The notes: generated by a model not told the origin, from the letters alone. Positions 15,101 to 23,746 are shown, numbered from the stretch's first letter. The stretch: DNA of 28,394 nt from Burkholderiaceae bacterium (GCA_030151165.1 JASLEM010000308.1:1-28394), one strand, 5' to 3'. Numbers and translations: made by a program.

Positions 15101-17310
15101 GCGAACCGATGCAGGACGACCCGGTTCCGCCGGGGGTGACGCGTCGCCTGGGGCTCGGCCGCCACCTGCCGGTGATCGTGCAGACCGAGGCGAGCGAATG
15201 CGGGCTCGCGTGCCTCGCGATGGTCGCGAACTGGCTCGGCGTGCGCACCGACCTGCCGTCGCTGCGGCTGCGCTTCGGCTTGTCGCGCAAGGGCGCGAAC
15301 TTCGAGAGCATGGTGCGCGTCGCCGCCGCGCTGGGGCTCGACAGCCGTCCGCTGAAGCTCGACATGCACAACCTGCCCGAGCTGCAGCTGCCGTGCATCC
15401 TGCACTGGGACATGAACCACTTCGTGGTGCTGAAGTCGGTGTCGGCGCGGCGCCTCGTCGTGCACGACCCGGCGATCGGCGTGCGCACGTTCACGCACGA
15501 GGAGTTCGCATCGCACTTCACCGGCATCGCGATGGAGCTGTCGCCCGGAGCGGGCTTCGCGAGCCGCGACGAGCGCGTGAACTTCACGCTGCGCGGGCTG
15601 ATGGGCCGCATCACCGGCCTGAAGCGCGGACTGGGGCAGATCCTGGCGCTGGCGCTGGCGCTCGAGGTCGTCGTGATCGCGTTGCCGTTCTACCTGCAGT
15701 GGGTGGTCGACCAGGCGCTGCTCGCCGCCGACCGCGAGCTGCTGGGCGTGCTGGCGCTCGGGTTCGGCCTGCTCGTGGCGCTGCAGGCCGGCATGGGCGC
15801 GGTGCGCGGCTGGTGGGTCGCGGCGCTCAGCGTGCGGCTCAACTTCCAGTGGCTCGGCAACCTCTTCGGCCACCTGATGCGGCTGCCGCTGGAGTTCTTC
15901 GAGAAGCGCCACGTCGGCCACATCGTCTCGGTGTTCGGCTCGGTCACCGTGATCCAGAAGACGCTCACGACGAGCGTCGTGCAGGCGCTGGTCGACGCGC
16001 TGATGGTGGCGGGCACGCTCGCGATGATGGGGCTCTACAGCGCCGGGCTGATGGGCGTGTCGGTCGTCGCGATGGCGCTCTACGCGCTGCTGCGCTGGAG
16101 CGTGTTCCGCGCGCTGCGCGACGCGAGCGCGGAGGAGATCATCCACGCCGCCAAGCAGCAGACGCACTTCCTCGAGTCGGCCAGCGGCATCCAGAGCGTG
16201 CGCCTGTTCGGCCGCGGCGAGCAGCGCCGCGCGGGCTGGATGAACATGCTCGCCGACCAGTTCAACGCGGGGCTGCGCGTGCAGCGCGTGCACGTCACGC
16301 ACGAGACCGCGCAGACGCTGCTGTTCGGCCTCGAGCGCGTCGTCGTCGTGTGGCTCGCCGCGCGCATGGTGCTGGACGGCCGCTTCACGGTCGGCATGCT
16401 GTTCGCGTACATGGCCTACAAGGAGCTGTTCGCCGCGCGCGTCGGCGCGTTGATCGACACGGCGTCCGAACTCGCGATGCTGCGGCTGCACGGCGAGCGC
16501 GTGGCCGACATCGCGCTCGCCGAGCCCGAGGCCGGCGAGGCGCCGTCGCCGGTCGAGGTCGACCTCTCGCGGCGCGAGGCGCGCATCGAGCTGCGCGGCG
16601 TGCGCTACCGCTACGCGCCGACGGAGCCGTGGGTGCTGGACGGCGTCGATCTGGTCGTCGACGCGGGCCGCAGCCTCGCGCTGACCGGGCCGTCGGGCTG
16701 CGGCAAGACGACGCTGGTCAAGGTCCTGCTGGGGCTGCTGCCGCCGACGGAAGGCGAGGTGCTGTTCGACGGCACGCCGATCCACCGGCTGGGCCTCGCG
16801 CACTACCGCGCGCTGATCGGCACCGTGATGCAGGAGGATCGCCTGTTCTCCGGCTCGCTCGCCGACAACATCTGCTTCTTCGACGCCGACCCCGACCTCG
16901 CGCGCATCGAGGACTGCGCGCGCCTGGCCGCCGTCGACGCCGAGATCCGCGAGATGCCCATGGGCTTCCACACGCTGGTGGGCGACGTCGGCACCGGCAT
17001 CTCCGGCGGCCAGAAGCAGCGCGTGCTGCTGGCGCGCGCGCTGTACCGCCGCCCGCGCATCCTCGTGCTGGACGAGGCGACCAGCCACCTCGACCTGCGC
17101 AACGAACGCAGCGTCAACGAGGCCGTGCGCGCGATGGCGCTGACGCGCGTGATCGTCGCGCACCGGCCCGACACGATCGCGATGGCCGACCGCATCGTCG
17201 AGATGGCGGACGGGCGCATCGTCGGCGACAGCGCGCGCGGCGCGGCGGCCGCATCGCCCGGGTCGCCCGCGCGCGACGCGCGCGACGCGCCCGAGACGCG
17301 CAGCGCCTGA
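15097..17310 (+). CDS. Peptidase-containing ABC transporter (C39 peptidase, membrane domain and ATPase)
   Basis: A 737-residue bacteriocin-type exporter that normally cuts a double-glycine leader from its cargo while exporting it. The N-terminal C39 domain has a complete active site: oxyanion Gln29 and Cys35 (QTEASECGLACL), His108 (DMNHFVVLK) and Asp124 (VHDPAIG), so the peptidase should be active. The six-helix membrane domain spans about 165-460. The ATPase domain has Walker A GPSGCGKTT (531-539, Lys537), signature ISGGQKQR (635-642), Walker B ILVLDEATSHLD (Asp659, Glu660) and H-loop His689. The last 30 residues are Ala/Arg/Asp-rich. It starts inside the HlyD stop (ATGA), so the two are translationally coupled. 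The cargo is unknown; I see no GG-leader peptide nearby. Confidence 0.95.
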   Translation: MSEPMQDDPVPPGVTRRLGLGRHLPVIVQTEASECGLACLAMVANWLGVRTDLPSLRLRFGLSRKGANFESMVRVAAALGLDSRPLKLDMHNLPELQLPCILHWDMNHFVVLKSVSARRLVVHDPAIGVRTFTHEEFASHFTGIAMELSPGAGFASRDERVNFTLRGLMGRITGLKRGLGQILALALALEVVVIALPFYLQWVVDQALLAADRELLGVLALGFGLLVALQAGMGAVRGWWVAALSVRLNFQWLGNLFGHLMRLPLEFFEKRHVGHIVSVFGSVTVIQKTLTTSVVQALVDALMVAGTLAMMGLYSAGLMGVSVVAMALYALLRWSVFRALRDASAEEIIHAAKQQTHFLESASGIQSVRLFGRGEQRRAGWMNMLADQFNAGLRVQRVHVTHETAQTLLFGLERVVVVWLAARMVLDGRFTVGMLFAYMAYKELFAARVGALIDTASELAMLRLHGERVADIALAEPEAGEAPSPVEVDLSRREARIELRGVRYRYAPTEPWVLDGVDLVVDAGRSLALTGPSGCGKTTLVKVLLGLLPPTEGEVLFDGTPIHRLGLAHYRALIGTVMQEDRLFSGSLADNICFFDADPDLARIEDCARLAAVDAEIREMPMGFHTLVGDVGTGISGGQKQRVLLARALYRRPRILVLDEATSHLDLRNERSVNEAVRAMALTRVIVAHRPDTIAMADRIVEMADGRIVGDSARGAAAASPGSPARDARDAPETRSA

Positions 17311-17323
17311 CGCGCGAAGCCGC

Positions 17324-19549
17324 TCAGGGCAGCACGTAGCGCGTGCTCGGGCCCTTGCCCATCTGCACCAGCAGCCCGCGCTCGGCCAGCGTGCCGAGGT
17401 GCTTGGACGCCGTCGCGAGCCCGACCTGGCACAGCTGAGCGTAGCCGCTCTTGTTGATCGAGCCGGAGCTCATCACCTGGCGCAGCACGGGCGAGATGCG
17501 TTCCTCGGTCAGCACGCCGTAGCACTTCTGCTTCCACTGGTTCATCAGCGCCTTCTCGCGCGTGAGGCCGCGCGAGAAGGTCGTGCTGAGGGCGTCGACC
17601 TCGGCCTCGAACGCGGAGCCCAGGTCGTGGCGCTGGATCAGCGCGAGGGCCGACTCGCGCTCCTTGCTCGCGATCGCCGCGTAGGCGTTGGCGATCGCGA
17701 GGTGCGCGCGCACGTGGTCGCCGGCGGTGCCGGGCACCGCGAGGACGGCGCGCTGGCGCTGGATCTCCTTGAGTTCCTCGAAGTGCGCCGCGGCTTCCTC
17801 GGGCCACAGGCGCTCGTGGTGCAGGCCGCTCGGCGCGCCGAGCACCTCGGTCTTCAGGTTCGGCGCCGCTTCCTGGAACCACGCGTCGCGCTCGGTGACG
17901 GGCGCGGCCAGCACGAGCGCGATGTGGCGATCGCCGGCGGCTTCGTCGGCGATGTCGCCGTTCAGCTGGAAGCGCTTGTAGAACGCCTCGGCCAGGTTGT
18001 AGTGCGCGCGATTGACGATGATGCGCAGGTCGGCCTTCTGCGCCTGCACCAGCGAGCGGCGGTACATCTCGATCGCCTCGTCGTAGCGCTCGAGCCAGAA
18101 CAGCGCGACGCCGATGTTGCTCAGCGCGCTCGTCAGCAGGTACGGGTCGACCGGCGCGCTCTCGGCGTGGCTGACGACGCGCTGCGCGTAGTCGATCGCG
18201 CGCTCGTGCTCCTTGGCCTCGACGTACATCAGGCTCAGGTTGTTGTACGTCGACAGCGTCTGGCGCGTGTCGGCCAGGCGCTGGAAGATGTTGAGTGCCT
18301 TGTGCTTGAACGAGATCGCGAGCCGCACCTCGCCGGCGCGCCGCCAGTACTCGCCCCAGGCCTGCTCCAGCATCGCGATCGATTCCTGCTGCAGCAGCGG
18401 CGTCGCGCGGCGCGCCTCGGCGAGGTCGAGCACGGTGCGCGAGCGCGGGTTGTTGCGCATGACGTAGATCCAGGCGAGCCGGACCATCGAGCTGACGTAC
18501 TCGGCCGACACCTCGCCGGTGTCGCCGCGCGCGGGTTCGAGCTCGGCCTGGCGCAGGAAGTCGGCGCTTTCCTCGAAGCAGGCGAGGGCGCGGTCGAGGT
18601 CGCGCGACTCGTGGTACCAGCCGAGATGGCCGTAGACGATCCCCAGCAGCAGCTTGTCGCCGCCCTGCGCGGCATGGCGCAGCGCCAGCTCGTAGGCGCG
18701 GTACTCGCGGTCGCCGTTGTTGCGCGTGCGCCAGAGCGCGGCCTCGGCGAGGTGCAGGTCGAACTGCTGGCGCGCCGTCAGCGGCAGCCGGGCGACGCGC
18801 TGGAGCAGGGCATCGGTCTCGACCTTGTCCGCGAGCTCGATGCGGAAGCGCCGCAGGCTCTGCACGAACAGGTCGGGGTCGGCGGCCTGCAGCGCGTGCC
18901 ACAGCGTCGACGCGGCGTCGCGCGTGCCCGTCACGCGCGCGGCCTGCGCGAGATGCCAGGCGCGGCGGTCGCCGTCGGTCCAGGCGGGGCCGCGCTCGAG
19001 GCACAGCTCGGCCTGCACCGCGTCGCGCAGCGCCATGCAGTCGTCGCTGCGCGTGGGCGCCTGCTGCAGCGCCTCGATCAGCATGCGGCGACCCTTGTCC
19101 AGGTAGCGGTAGAAGGTGCTCGGGCCGACGTTCCACAGCCCGCACAGGTTGTCGGCGGCCGATTCGTCGGCGCGTCGGCGGTAGCGCGCGTCGTGGCGCG
19201 GCACGGCCAGCATGCCGAAATGGCAGGCGAGGGCGAGGAACGGGCGCCAGCTGGTGCGCTCCAGCCATTCCGCCTCGCCGATCGGCGCGTCGAGCGCGGC
19301 GTGGTCGGGGCGCAGGCGGGAGACGGCCCAGCGCATCATCATCGCGGTCGCGCGTCCGTGCGTCGCCTCGGCCGGCCACGCGTCGCCCACGGTGCCCAGC
19401 ACCGGCTGCAGGTGGCGGCGCGCGAACCAGAGCGTCGCGCGGCGGCGCTGGCGCAGGTAGTCGGCGAGCGTCCCTTCGCGGGTGGCGTTGAGCACGCCGA
19501 CCAGCAGGGCTTCGGCGGTTTCCGGGGGAATCAGGAGGAGGCGCTGCAT
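17324..19549 (-). CDS. TPR-repeat transcriptional regulator with C-terminal winged helix
   Basis: A 741-residue protein that I recognise only by its parts. Near residues 131-158, LCGLWNVGPSTFYRYLDKGR looks like a helix-turn-helix. Residues about 300-545 contain tetratricopeptide-like helical hairpins (for example LLGIVYGHLGWYHESRDLDR, TYNNLSLMYVEAKEHERAID, ALSNIGVALFWLERYDEAIE). The end (697-740) is a winged helix, INKSGYAQLCQVGLATASKH followed by LGTLAERGLLVQMGKGPSTRY, of the type also found at the C-terminus of Fic-family proteins. Such builds usually sense a ligand or partner through the TPR part and act at DNA. I chose the ATG at 19549, though the ribosome site is weak; the frame is open far upstream. 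It converges with the ABC gene (13-bp gap) and is divergent from the C11 peptidase gene, its likeliest target. DNA binding is inference. Confidence 0.75.
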   Translation of the reverse strand: MQRLLLIPPETAEALLVGVLNATREGTLADYLRQRRRATLWFARRHLQPVLGTVGDAWPAEATHGRATAMMMRWAVSRLRPDHAALDAPIGEAEWLERTSWRPFLALACHFGMLAVPRHDARYRRRADESAADNLCGLWNVGPSTFYRYLDKGRRMLIEALQQAPTRSDDCMALRDAVQAELCLERGPAWTDGDRRAWHLAQAARVTGTRDAASTLWHALQAADPDLFVQSLRRFRIELADKVETDALLQRVARLPLTARQQFDLHLAEAALWRTRNNGDREYRAYELALRHAAQGGDKLLLGIVYGHLGWYHESRDLDRALACFEESADFLRQAELEPARGDTGEVSAEYVSSMVRLAWIYVMRNNPRSRTVLDLAEARRATPLLQQESIAMLEQAWGEYWRRAGEVRLAISFKHKALNIFQRLADTRQTLSTYNNLSLMYVEAKEHERAIDYAQRVVSHAESAPVDPYLLTSALSNIGVALFWLERYDEAIEMYRRSLVQAQKADLRIIVNRAHYNLAEAFYKRFQLNGDIADEAAGDRHIALVLAAPVTERDAWFQEAAPNLKTEVLGAPSGLHHERLWPEEAAAHFEELKEIQRQRAVLAVPGTAGDHVRAHLAIANAYAAIASKERESALALIQRHDLGSAFEAEVDALSTTFSRGLTREKALMNQWKQKCYGVLTEERISPVLRQVMSSGSINKSGYAQLCQVGLATASKHLGTLAERGLLVQMGKGPSTRYVLP

Positions 19550-19643
19550 CGTTCGTCGAAATCGGGACGGGCCGGAATCGGGCGGGTTCGACGCATCGTC
19601 CACGATTCGTCTCGTCGATCGCGCCCCGTATCGTCGCGCGGCT

Positions 19644-19655
19644 GCATCGCGATGC
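19644..19655. promoter_or_regulatory. 12-bp palindrome in the regulator/peptidase divergent region
   Basis: GCATCGCGATGC is a perfect palindrome about 105 bp before the peptidase start and 95 bp before the regulator start. A looser dyad, AGTGT to ACACT, follows at roughly 19670-19697. Both are in the right place for autoregulation by the TPR/winged-helix protein. Binding is inference; no promoter boxes stand out in the 210-bp gap. Confidence 0.35.
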
Positions 19656-19759
19656 GACAACGGCTCGGATAGTGTATCGACTGTGGTTTGCGACACTTGC
19701 CATCCTTCGTTCGGGGGAGCTCGCGCACCGCAGCTTCCCATCCAGCCCAGAGGACTGCA

Positions 19760-21277
19760 ATGATCCAGGACACCCGCCAGGCCACGCTCACCGCCCAGCC
19801 CACCTTCGCGGTCTTCGCGCCTTTCGGCACCGACGCCGTGCTCAGCACGTTCCCCGACGGCAAGACCGGCGACGTCGCCTCGCACCCGCTCGTGCGCAAC
19901 CTGTGCGCGGTGGCCGAGAACGGCGCCAACGTGCTCGTGCTGTTCGACCGCAAGGACGACGACACCTGGCTGGTGCAGATCCCGGCCAACCATCCCGGCC
20001 AGATCGTGCTGGAGTCGCAGGGCAAGCTGGACATGCTCTCGCACCGCACGCTGGCCGACTTCGTCGCCCTCGCGCACCGCCAGTTCCCCGCGGCCAGCCT
20101 GGTGCTGGCGTTCGAGGGCCACGGCGCCGGCTTCCTGCCCGAGATCGACGCGAACGAGTTCACGAAGCAGCGCGCCCTCGACAACGAGACCTTCGAATGG
20201 CGCGACATCGAGGGCGTCGCCCGCCCGTACCACCGCAAGGGGACGCATGCGGGCCAGCCCGTCGCCCACGTCGGCGCCCCCGTGCTGCCCGCAGGCAGCC
20301 CGACGATGCCGGCCGGCAGCCCCACGATGCCGACCGGCCACGCGGCGCTCTCCACCTGGGCGCTCGGCGCGGGCCTGCGCGAGGCGGGCGTGCCGAAGAT
20401 CTCGGTGATCCACTTCAACAACTGCTTCAACATGTCGGTCGAAGTGCTGCACACGGTCGCCCCGTACGCGGACTACGCCACCGGCTACTGCAACTACAAC
20501 TTCTTCACCGCGGGCCAGGCGTACCCGGCGGTGTTCCGCAAGCTGGCCGAAGGCAACGGGTCGACCGCGGAGCAGGTGGCCAAGTGGTTCGCCGAGGAGA
20601 ACCACGCGATCCTGCACGAGGCCGGGCACGAGCCCACGGTGGCCGGCACGGTGGCGCTGGCGCGGATGTCCGAGATCGCCGGCCGGGTCGACGAGCTGTC
20701 CGACGCGCTGCTCGCCGCGCTGCGCACCGCCTCGCCGTCGCAGCGGCCGATCGTCGTCGGCAAGATCCAGCAGGCGATCGTCGCCTCGCAGCAGTACGAC
20801 TCCAATGGCGACAACACGCTGGACGCCCCCGACGAGCTCACCGACCTCGACAGCTTCGCGACCGAGCTGCTGAAGATCGACTTCGGCCCCGGCAAGATCG
20901 CCGCGACCGCCGACTCCCTGCGCAGCGCGCTCGCCGGCATCAAGCAGTACGGCGACGACGGCTCGCCGTGGATGGCGCCCGGCACCGAGTGGAACTTCTC
21001 GTCGAAGAACCTCGCGATGAACATCTTCCTGCCCGACCCGCTGCTGAACGGCCTGTGGGACTGGCGCTCGCGCTACTACCTCGACGTCAACCCCGATCCG
21101 ACGCGCCCGCAGCCGCAGCGCCACGTGATCGACTTCCTGAAGGAGACCGACTGGGTCGATTTCCTGATCGAGTATCACAAGGACACCCCTCTCGTCGGCC
21201 TGCTGCCGGCGAAGATCCCCCTCATGCCCGTGGTGCACACCAAGACCGACCCGCGTCGGCGCGGCACCAAGGCTTGA
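19760..21277 (+). CDS. Clostripain-like (family C11, caspase-fold) cysteine peptidase
   Basis: A 505-residue protein with the features of clan CD family C11. The expected dyad is His121 (AFEGHGAGF) and Cys222 (HFNNCFNMSVEVL), with the following TVAPYADYATGY resembling the clostripain motif after the nucleophile; here Asn replaces the usual acidic residue before the Cys. Between the two lies a short repeat, PAGSPTM twice and then PTGH (residues 177-194), at the loop where relatives are processed. Residues 347-359 (DSNGDNTLDAPDE) fit an EF-hand calcium loop. No signal peptide or GG leader is seen, so location is uncertain. The ATG at 19760 has an AGAGGA site and was preferred to an upstream in-frame start. 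It is divergent from the TPR regulator and ends before a strong terminator. Peptidase activity is inferred; specificity is unknown. Confidence 0.78.
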   Translation: MIQDTRQATLTAQPTFAVFAPFGTDAVLSTFPDGKTGDVASHPLVRNLCAVAENGANVLVLFDRKDDDTWLVQIPANHPGQIVLESQGKLDMLSHRTLADFVALAHRQFPAASLVLAFEGHGAGFLPEIDANEFTKQRALDNETFEWRDIEGVARPYHRKGTHAGQPVAHVGAPVLPAGSPTMPAGSPTMPTGHAALSTWALGAGLREAGVPKISVIHFNNCFNMSVEVLHTVAPYADYATGYCNYNFFTAGQAYPAVFRKLAEGNGSTAEQVAKWFAEENHAILHEAGHEPTVAGTVALARMSEIAGRVDELSDALLAALRTASPSQRPIVVGKIQQAIVASQQYDSNGDNTLDAPDELTDLDSFATELLKIDFGPGKIAATADSLRSALAGIKQYGDDGSPWMAPGTEWNFSSKNLAMNIFLPDPLLNGLWDWRSRYYLDVNPDPTRPQPQRHVIDFLKETDWVDFLIEYHKDTPLVGLLPAKIPLMPVVHTKTDPRRRGTKA

Positions 21278-21289
21278 GCGAGCGCTCGC
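21278..21289. other. 12-bp palindrome at the peptidase stop codon
   Basis: GCGAGCGCTCGC is a perfect palindrome that begins directly after the TGA of the C11 peptidase gene. It may form a short hairpin at the 3' end of the coding region. Restriction-site-like palindromes occur by chance in DNA this rich in GC, so no role is claimed. Confidence 0.3.
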
Positions 21290-21360
21290 CTCGCAGGTCG
21301 GGGCGGCGCCGCATTTCCGAAGAAGAAGCAAGGCCGAGACGCTGTCATCGCGATAGACGG

Positions 21361-21395
21361 AAACCCCGCCAGGGCTTGCCCTGTCGGGGTTTTTC
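21361..21395 (+). terminator. Intrinsic terminator after the C11 peptidase gene
   Basis: AAACCCCG (21361-21368) pairs with CGGGGTTT (21385-21392), then one C/T mismatch, then CAGGG pairs with CCCTG around a CTTG loop; TTTTT follows at 21390-21394. This is a textbook rho-independent terminator for the plus strand. The A run at its left side lets it work weakly on the minus strand too. It separates the peptidase gene from the next one. Confidence 0.88.
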
Positions 21396-21404
21396 CTTTG
21401 GCGA

Positions 21405-21447
21405 GGCCCCCTTTTTGGGGAGGGCCCCCCCTAGTTCGATCGATCGA
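21405..21447. other. C/T/G homopolymer stretch and TCGATCGATCGA palindrome
   Basis: Just beyond the terminator lie runs of C, T, G and C (CCCCC, TTTTT, GGGG, GGG, CCCCCCC) that can fold as a CCCC/GGGG hairpin with a T-rich loop, followed by the 12-bp palindrome TCGATCGATCGA (21436-21447). The rest of the gap up to 21580 shows no gene or clear promoter. The homopolymers are prone to slippage and sequencing error. Confidence 0.35.
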
Positions 21448-21580
21448 TAATCGTCTCGCGACTGCCCTGCAATCGGCCCAAAGCTGCGTTGTGATGGGAA
21501 GTGCGCCGCGATGAAATTCAGTGTGTGGAAAGACACCGACTCGTTGTCATCCCGCCACGAATCAGCATCGGAGAAGAGAC

Positions 21581-22132
21581 ATGTTCAAGCCATCGACCCG
21601 TACCCGCTCTTTCACGTCCGCCCGCACCCAACCGGTTCCCGGCTTCGCCGAGACCCAGTTCCTGCATGCCGAGGACGACGAGGACTACAGCGGATTCGCG
21701 CCGACGCAGATGTTCGACGACGCCGCCGCCGCGCCGGTGCGCACCGAGCGGCGCTCGACCCGGCGCGACGCCCCCGCGCGTTCGCACGCCATGGGCGAGG
21801 AGAGCGCGATGCCCGCGTCGTGGGTGACCTCCCGCTGGGACGAGGAACAGGCGCCGGAAGCGCCGCAGGATCCCCGCGCGCACGGCGCCAAGGCCCACCA
21901 GGCCGCCGACCAGGCACGCGCGGTGATCGAGGCGCAACGCCGCGCCGAGCCGCGCTCGCGCGCCACGCCGGCCTCCGACGCCGAGAAGCCCGCCGGCTGG
22001 ATGCGCCGCGTCCGGATGGCCGTGCAGCGTGTGCTCCCGGTCGACGTCTACAGCGTCCTGCCGCTGTTCATCTGCGTCTCGCTGACGATGGCGCTGATCT
22101 CGGCGGTGCTCCCGCTGTTCGACAAGCCCTGA
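21581..22132 (+). CDS. Hypothetical protein with C-terminal membrane anchor
   Basis: A 183-residue protein that I do not recognise. The ATG at 21581 follows AGAAGAG, a fair ribosome site; longer ORFs in the same and other frames have no such site. Residues 1-135 are polar, rich in Ala, Arg, Asp, Glu and Pro, and probably disordered, with two acidic patches (HAEDDEDYSG, SRWDEEQAPEAP) and two similar short motifs, ETQFLHAEDD and PTQMFDDAAA. A basic segment (GWMRRVRMAVQRV) is followed by one hydrophobic helix (about residues 156-179, DVYSVLPLFICVSLTMALIS). This is a tail-anchored topology with the N-terminus in the cytoplasm. It stands alone between the terminator and the cation transporter gene. 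Codon use (GC-rich third positions) supports coding. Confidence 0.7.
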   Translation: MFKPSTRTRSFTSARTQPVPGFAETQFLHAEDDEDYSGFAPTQMFDDAAAAPVRTERRSTRRDAPARSHAMGEESAMPASWVTSRWDEEQAPEAPQDPRAHGAKAHQAADQARAVIEAQRRAEPRSRATPASDAEKPAGWMRRVRMAVQRVLPVDVYSVLPLFICVSLTMALISAVLPLFDKP

Positions 22133-22261
22133 TCCGGGCGGCGGGAACGCGCGCGACGCCGTTCCTGCACGTTGTCCGCAGACGCATCCGCGTCCGCACT
22201 GCGCCGAATCCCTGATTTCCGGGGCGGTCCGCGCCGGGCGACCCGGCTCCCAGCGGCGACA

Positions 22262-23221
22262 ATGAGCGCCATGCAGGTGAGCTCCTATCTCAAGGTCTCG
22301 GCGGGCGTCGCCGTCGCGACGATCGCGCTGAAGGCGGCCGCGTGGCGGATGACCGGGTCGGTGAGCCTGTTGTCGGACGCGCTGGAGGGCCTCGTCAACC
22401 TGGTCGGCGCGCTGTTCGCGCTGATGATGGTGTCGTGGGCCGCGCAGCCGCCCGACGAGGGCCACCCGTACGGCCACCACAAGGCCGAATATTTCTCGAG
22501 CGGTTTCGAGGGCGTGCTCATCGTCGCGGCCGCCATCGCGATCGTCGGCGCGGCGGGCGAGCGCCTGTTCCATCCCGCGCCGGTCGAGTCGATCGGGCTG
22601 GGCATCGGGCTGTCGCTGGCCTCGACCGCCCTCAACGGCGGCCTCGCCTGGCTGATGCTGCGCAAGGCCGCGACGGAGCGGTCGATCGCGCTCGAGGCCG
22701 ACGCGCGGCACCTGATCACCGATGTCTGGACCTCGGTCGGCGTCGTCGCCGGCCTGGTCGGCGTGCACTTCACGGGCTGGCTGTGGCTCGACCCGGTCGT
22801 GGCCGTCTGCGTCGCGGGCAACATCGTGCGCGAAGGCGTCTCGCTGGTCTGGCGCTCGGCCGACGGGTTGATGGACATGGCCGTCGAGCCCGAGGTGCGC
22901 GCCCAGATCGAGAAGACGCTCGCGGCGTTCAAGGCGCAGCCGATCCGCTTCGACCACGTCGTCACGCGCCGCGCCGGCCAGCGCCGCTTCGTCGACCTGC
23001 ATATGCACGTCCCCGCCGGCTGGACGCTGGGCCGCGCGGCGGCGGTGCGCGCCGACGTCGAACGCGCGTTGATGCGCGACGTCGCCGGCCTGCGCACGAC
23101 GATCCAGCTGCTGCCGACCGACGTCGAGGCCTACGTCGACGAGGCGGTCGCGACGGCGACGGGCGGCGATGCGCTGCCGAACGGATCGGCGGGCGCCCCG
23201 GCGGCTCCCGCGCGCCACTGA
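22262..23221 (+). CDS. Cation diffusion facilitator family transporter
   Basis: An inner-membrane proton-driven exporter of divalent metals (Zn, Fe, Co or Mn). 319 residues from the ATG at 22262; a second ATG at 22271 would also fit and neither has a clear ribosome site. Six membrane helices lie in about residues 8-200. TM2 carries [13 protein letters not shown] and TM5 [14 protein letters not shown], which hold the metal-binding Asp/His residues. [19 protein letters not shown] is the signature between TM2 and TM3. The cytoplasmic C-terminal domain (from about 210) has [20 protein letters not shown] with conserved His. The Ala/Pro-rich tail is variable. The metal cannot be assigned. dtd follows 25 bp later, probably in the same mRNA. 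Confidence 0.93.
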   Translation: MSAMQVSSYLKVSAGVAVATIALKAAAWRMTGSVSLLSDALEGLVNLVGALFALMMVSWAAQPPDEGHPYGHHKAEYFSSGFEGVLIVAAAIAIVGAAGERLFHPAPVESIGLGIGLSLASTALNGGLAWLMLRKAATERSIALEADARHLITDVWTSVGVVAGLVGVHFTGWLWLDPVVAVCVAGNIVREGVSLVWRSADGLMDMAVEPEVRAQIEKTLAAFKAQPIRFDHVVTRRAGQRRFVDLHMHVPAGWTLGRAAAVRADVERALMRDVAGLRTTIQLLPTDVEAYVDEAVATATGGDALPNGSAGAPAAPARH

Positions 23222-23246
23222 CGCCGTCGCAGGAAGGAAGCATCGG

Positions 23247-23690
23247 ATGCTGGCATTGATCCAACGGGTGCGCGAGGCGCGCGTCGAGATCGCGGGCGAG
23301 ACGGTGGGCGCGATCGCCGCCGGGCTGCTGGTGCTCGTCTGCGCGGAGCCGGCCGACACCGACGCCCACGCCGACAGGCTCGTCGCCAAGCTGCTGAAGC
23401 TGCGCATCTTCTCGGACGAGGCCGGCAAGATGAACCGCAGCGTGCAGGACATCGCCGACGGCGGCCTGCTCATCGTCAGCCAGTTCACGCTCGCGGCCGA
23501 CACGAGCGGCGGCAACCGTCCGAGCTTCACCGCCGCCGCGCCGCCGGAACTCGGCCGCCGCCTCTACGACACGGTGCTCCGCCTGGCCGCCGAACGCCAC
23601 CCGCGCGTCGCGAGCGGCCGCTTCGGCGCCGACATGCAGGTGCACCTGGTCAACGACGGGCCGGTCACGATCCCGATGCGCATCCAGTAG
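23247..23690 (+). CDS. dtd: D-aminoacyl-tRNA deacylase
   Basis: Hydrolyses D-amino acids (and glycine mischarged on tRNA-Ala) from tRNA, a chirality proofreading step in the cytoplasm. The 147-residue length is normal. [15 protein letters not shown] is the usual start, [17 protein letters not shown] holds the catalytic-site motif SQFTL, and [11 protein letters not shown] contains the Gly-cisPro motif. The ATG at 23247 has an AGGAAGGAAG ribosome site seven bases upstream, which settles the start over a longer ORF from 23169. Confidence 0.97.
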   Translation: MLALIQRVREARVEIAGETVGAIAAGLLVLVCAEPADTDAHADRLVAKLLKLRIFSDEAGKMNRSVQDIADGGLLIVSQFTLAADTSGGNRPSFTAAAPPELGRRLYDTVLRLAAERHPRVASGRFGADMQVHLVNDGPVTIPMRIQ

Positions 23691-23746
23691 CCCGCGCATT
23701 CCGCCACGATTTCCGTTTCCGTTCTTCTTATCGCCAAGGTTCCGAG

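Noticed and set aside
19550..21331. Extension of the TPR regulator far upstream of 19549 in the same frame
   Set aside because: The extension is antisense to the C11 peptidase gene and reads as low-complexity shadow sequence; the ATG at 19549 gives a sensible N-terminus.
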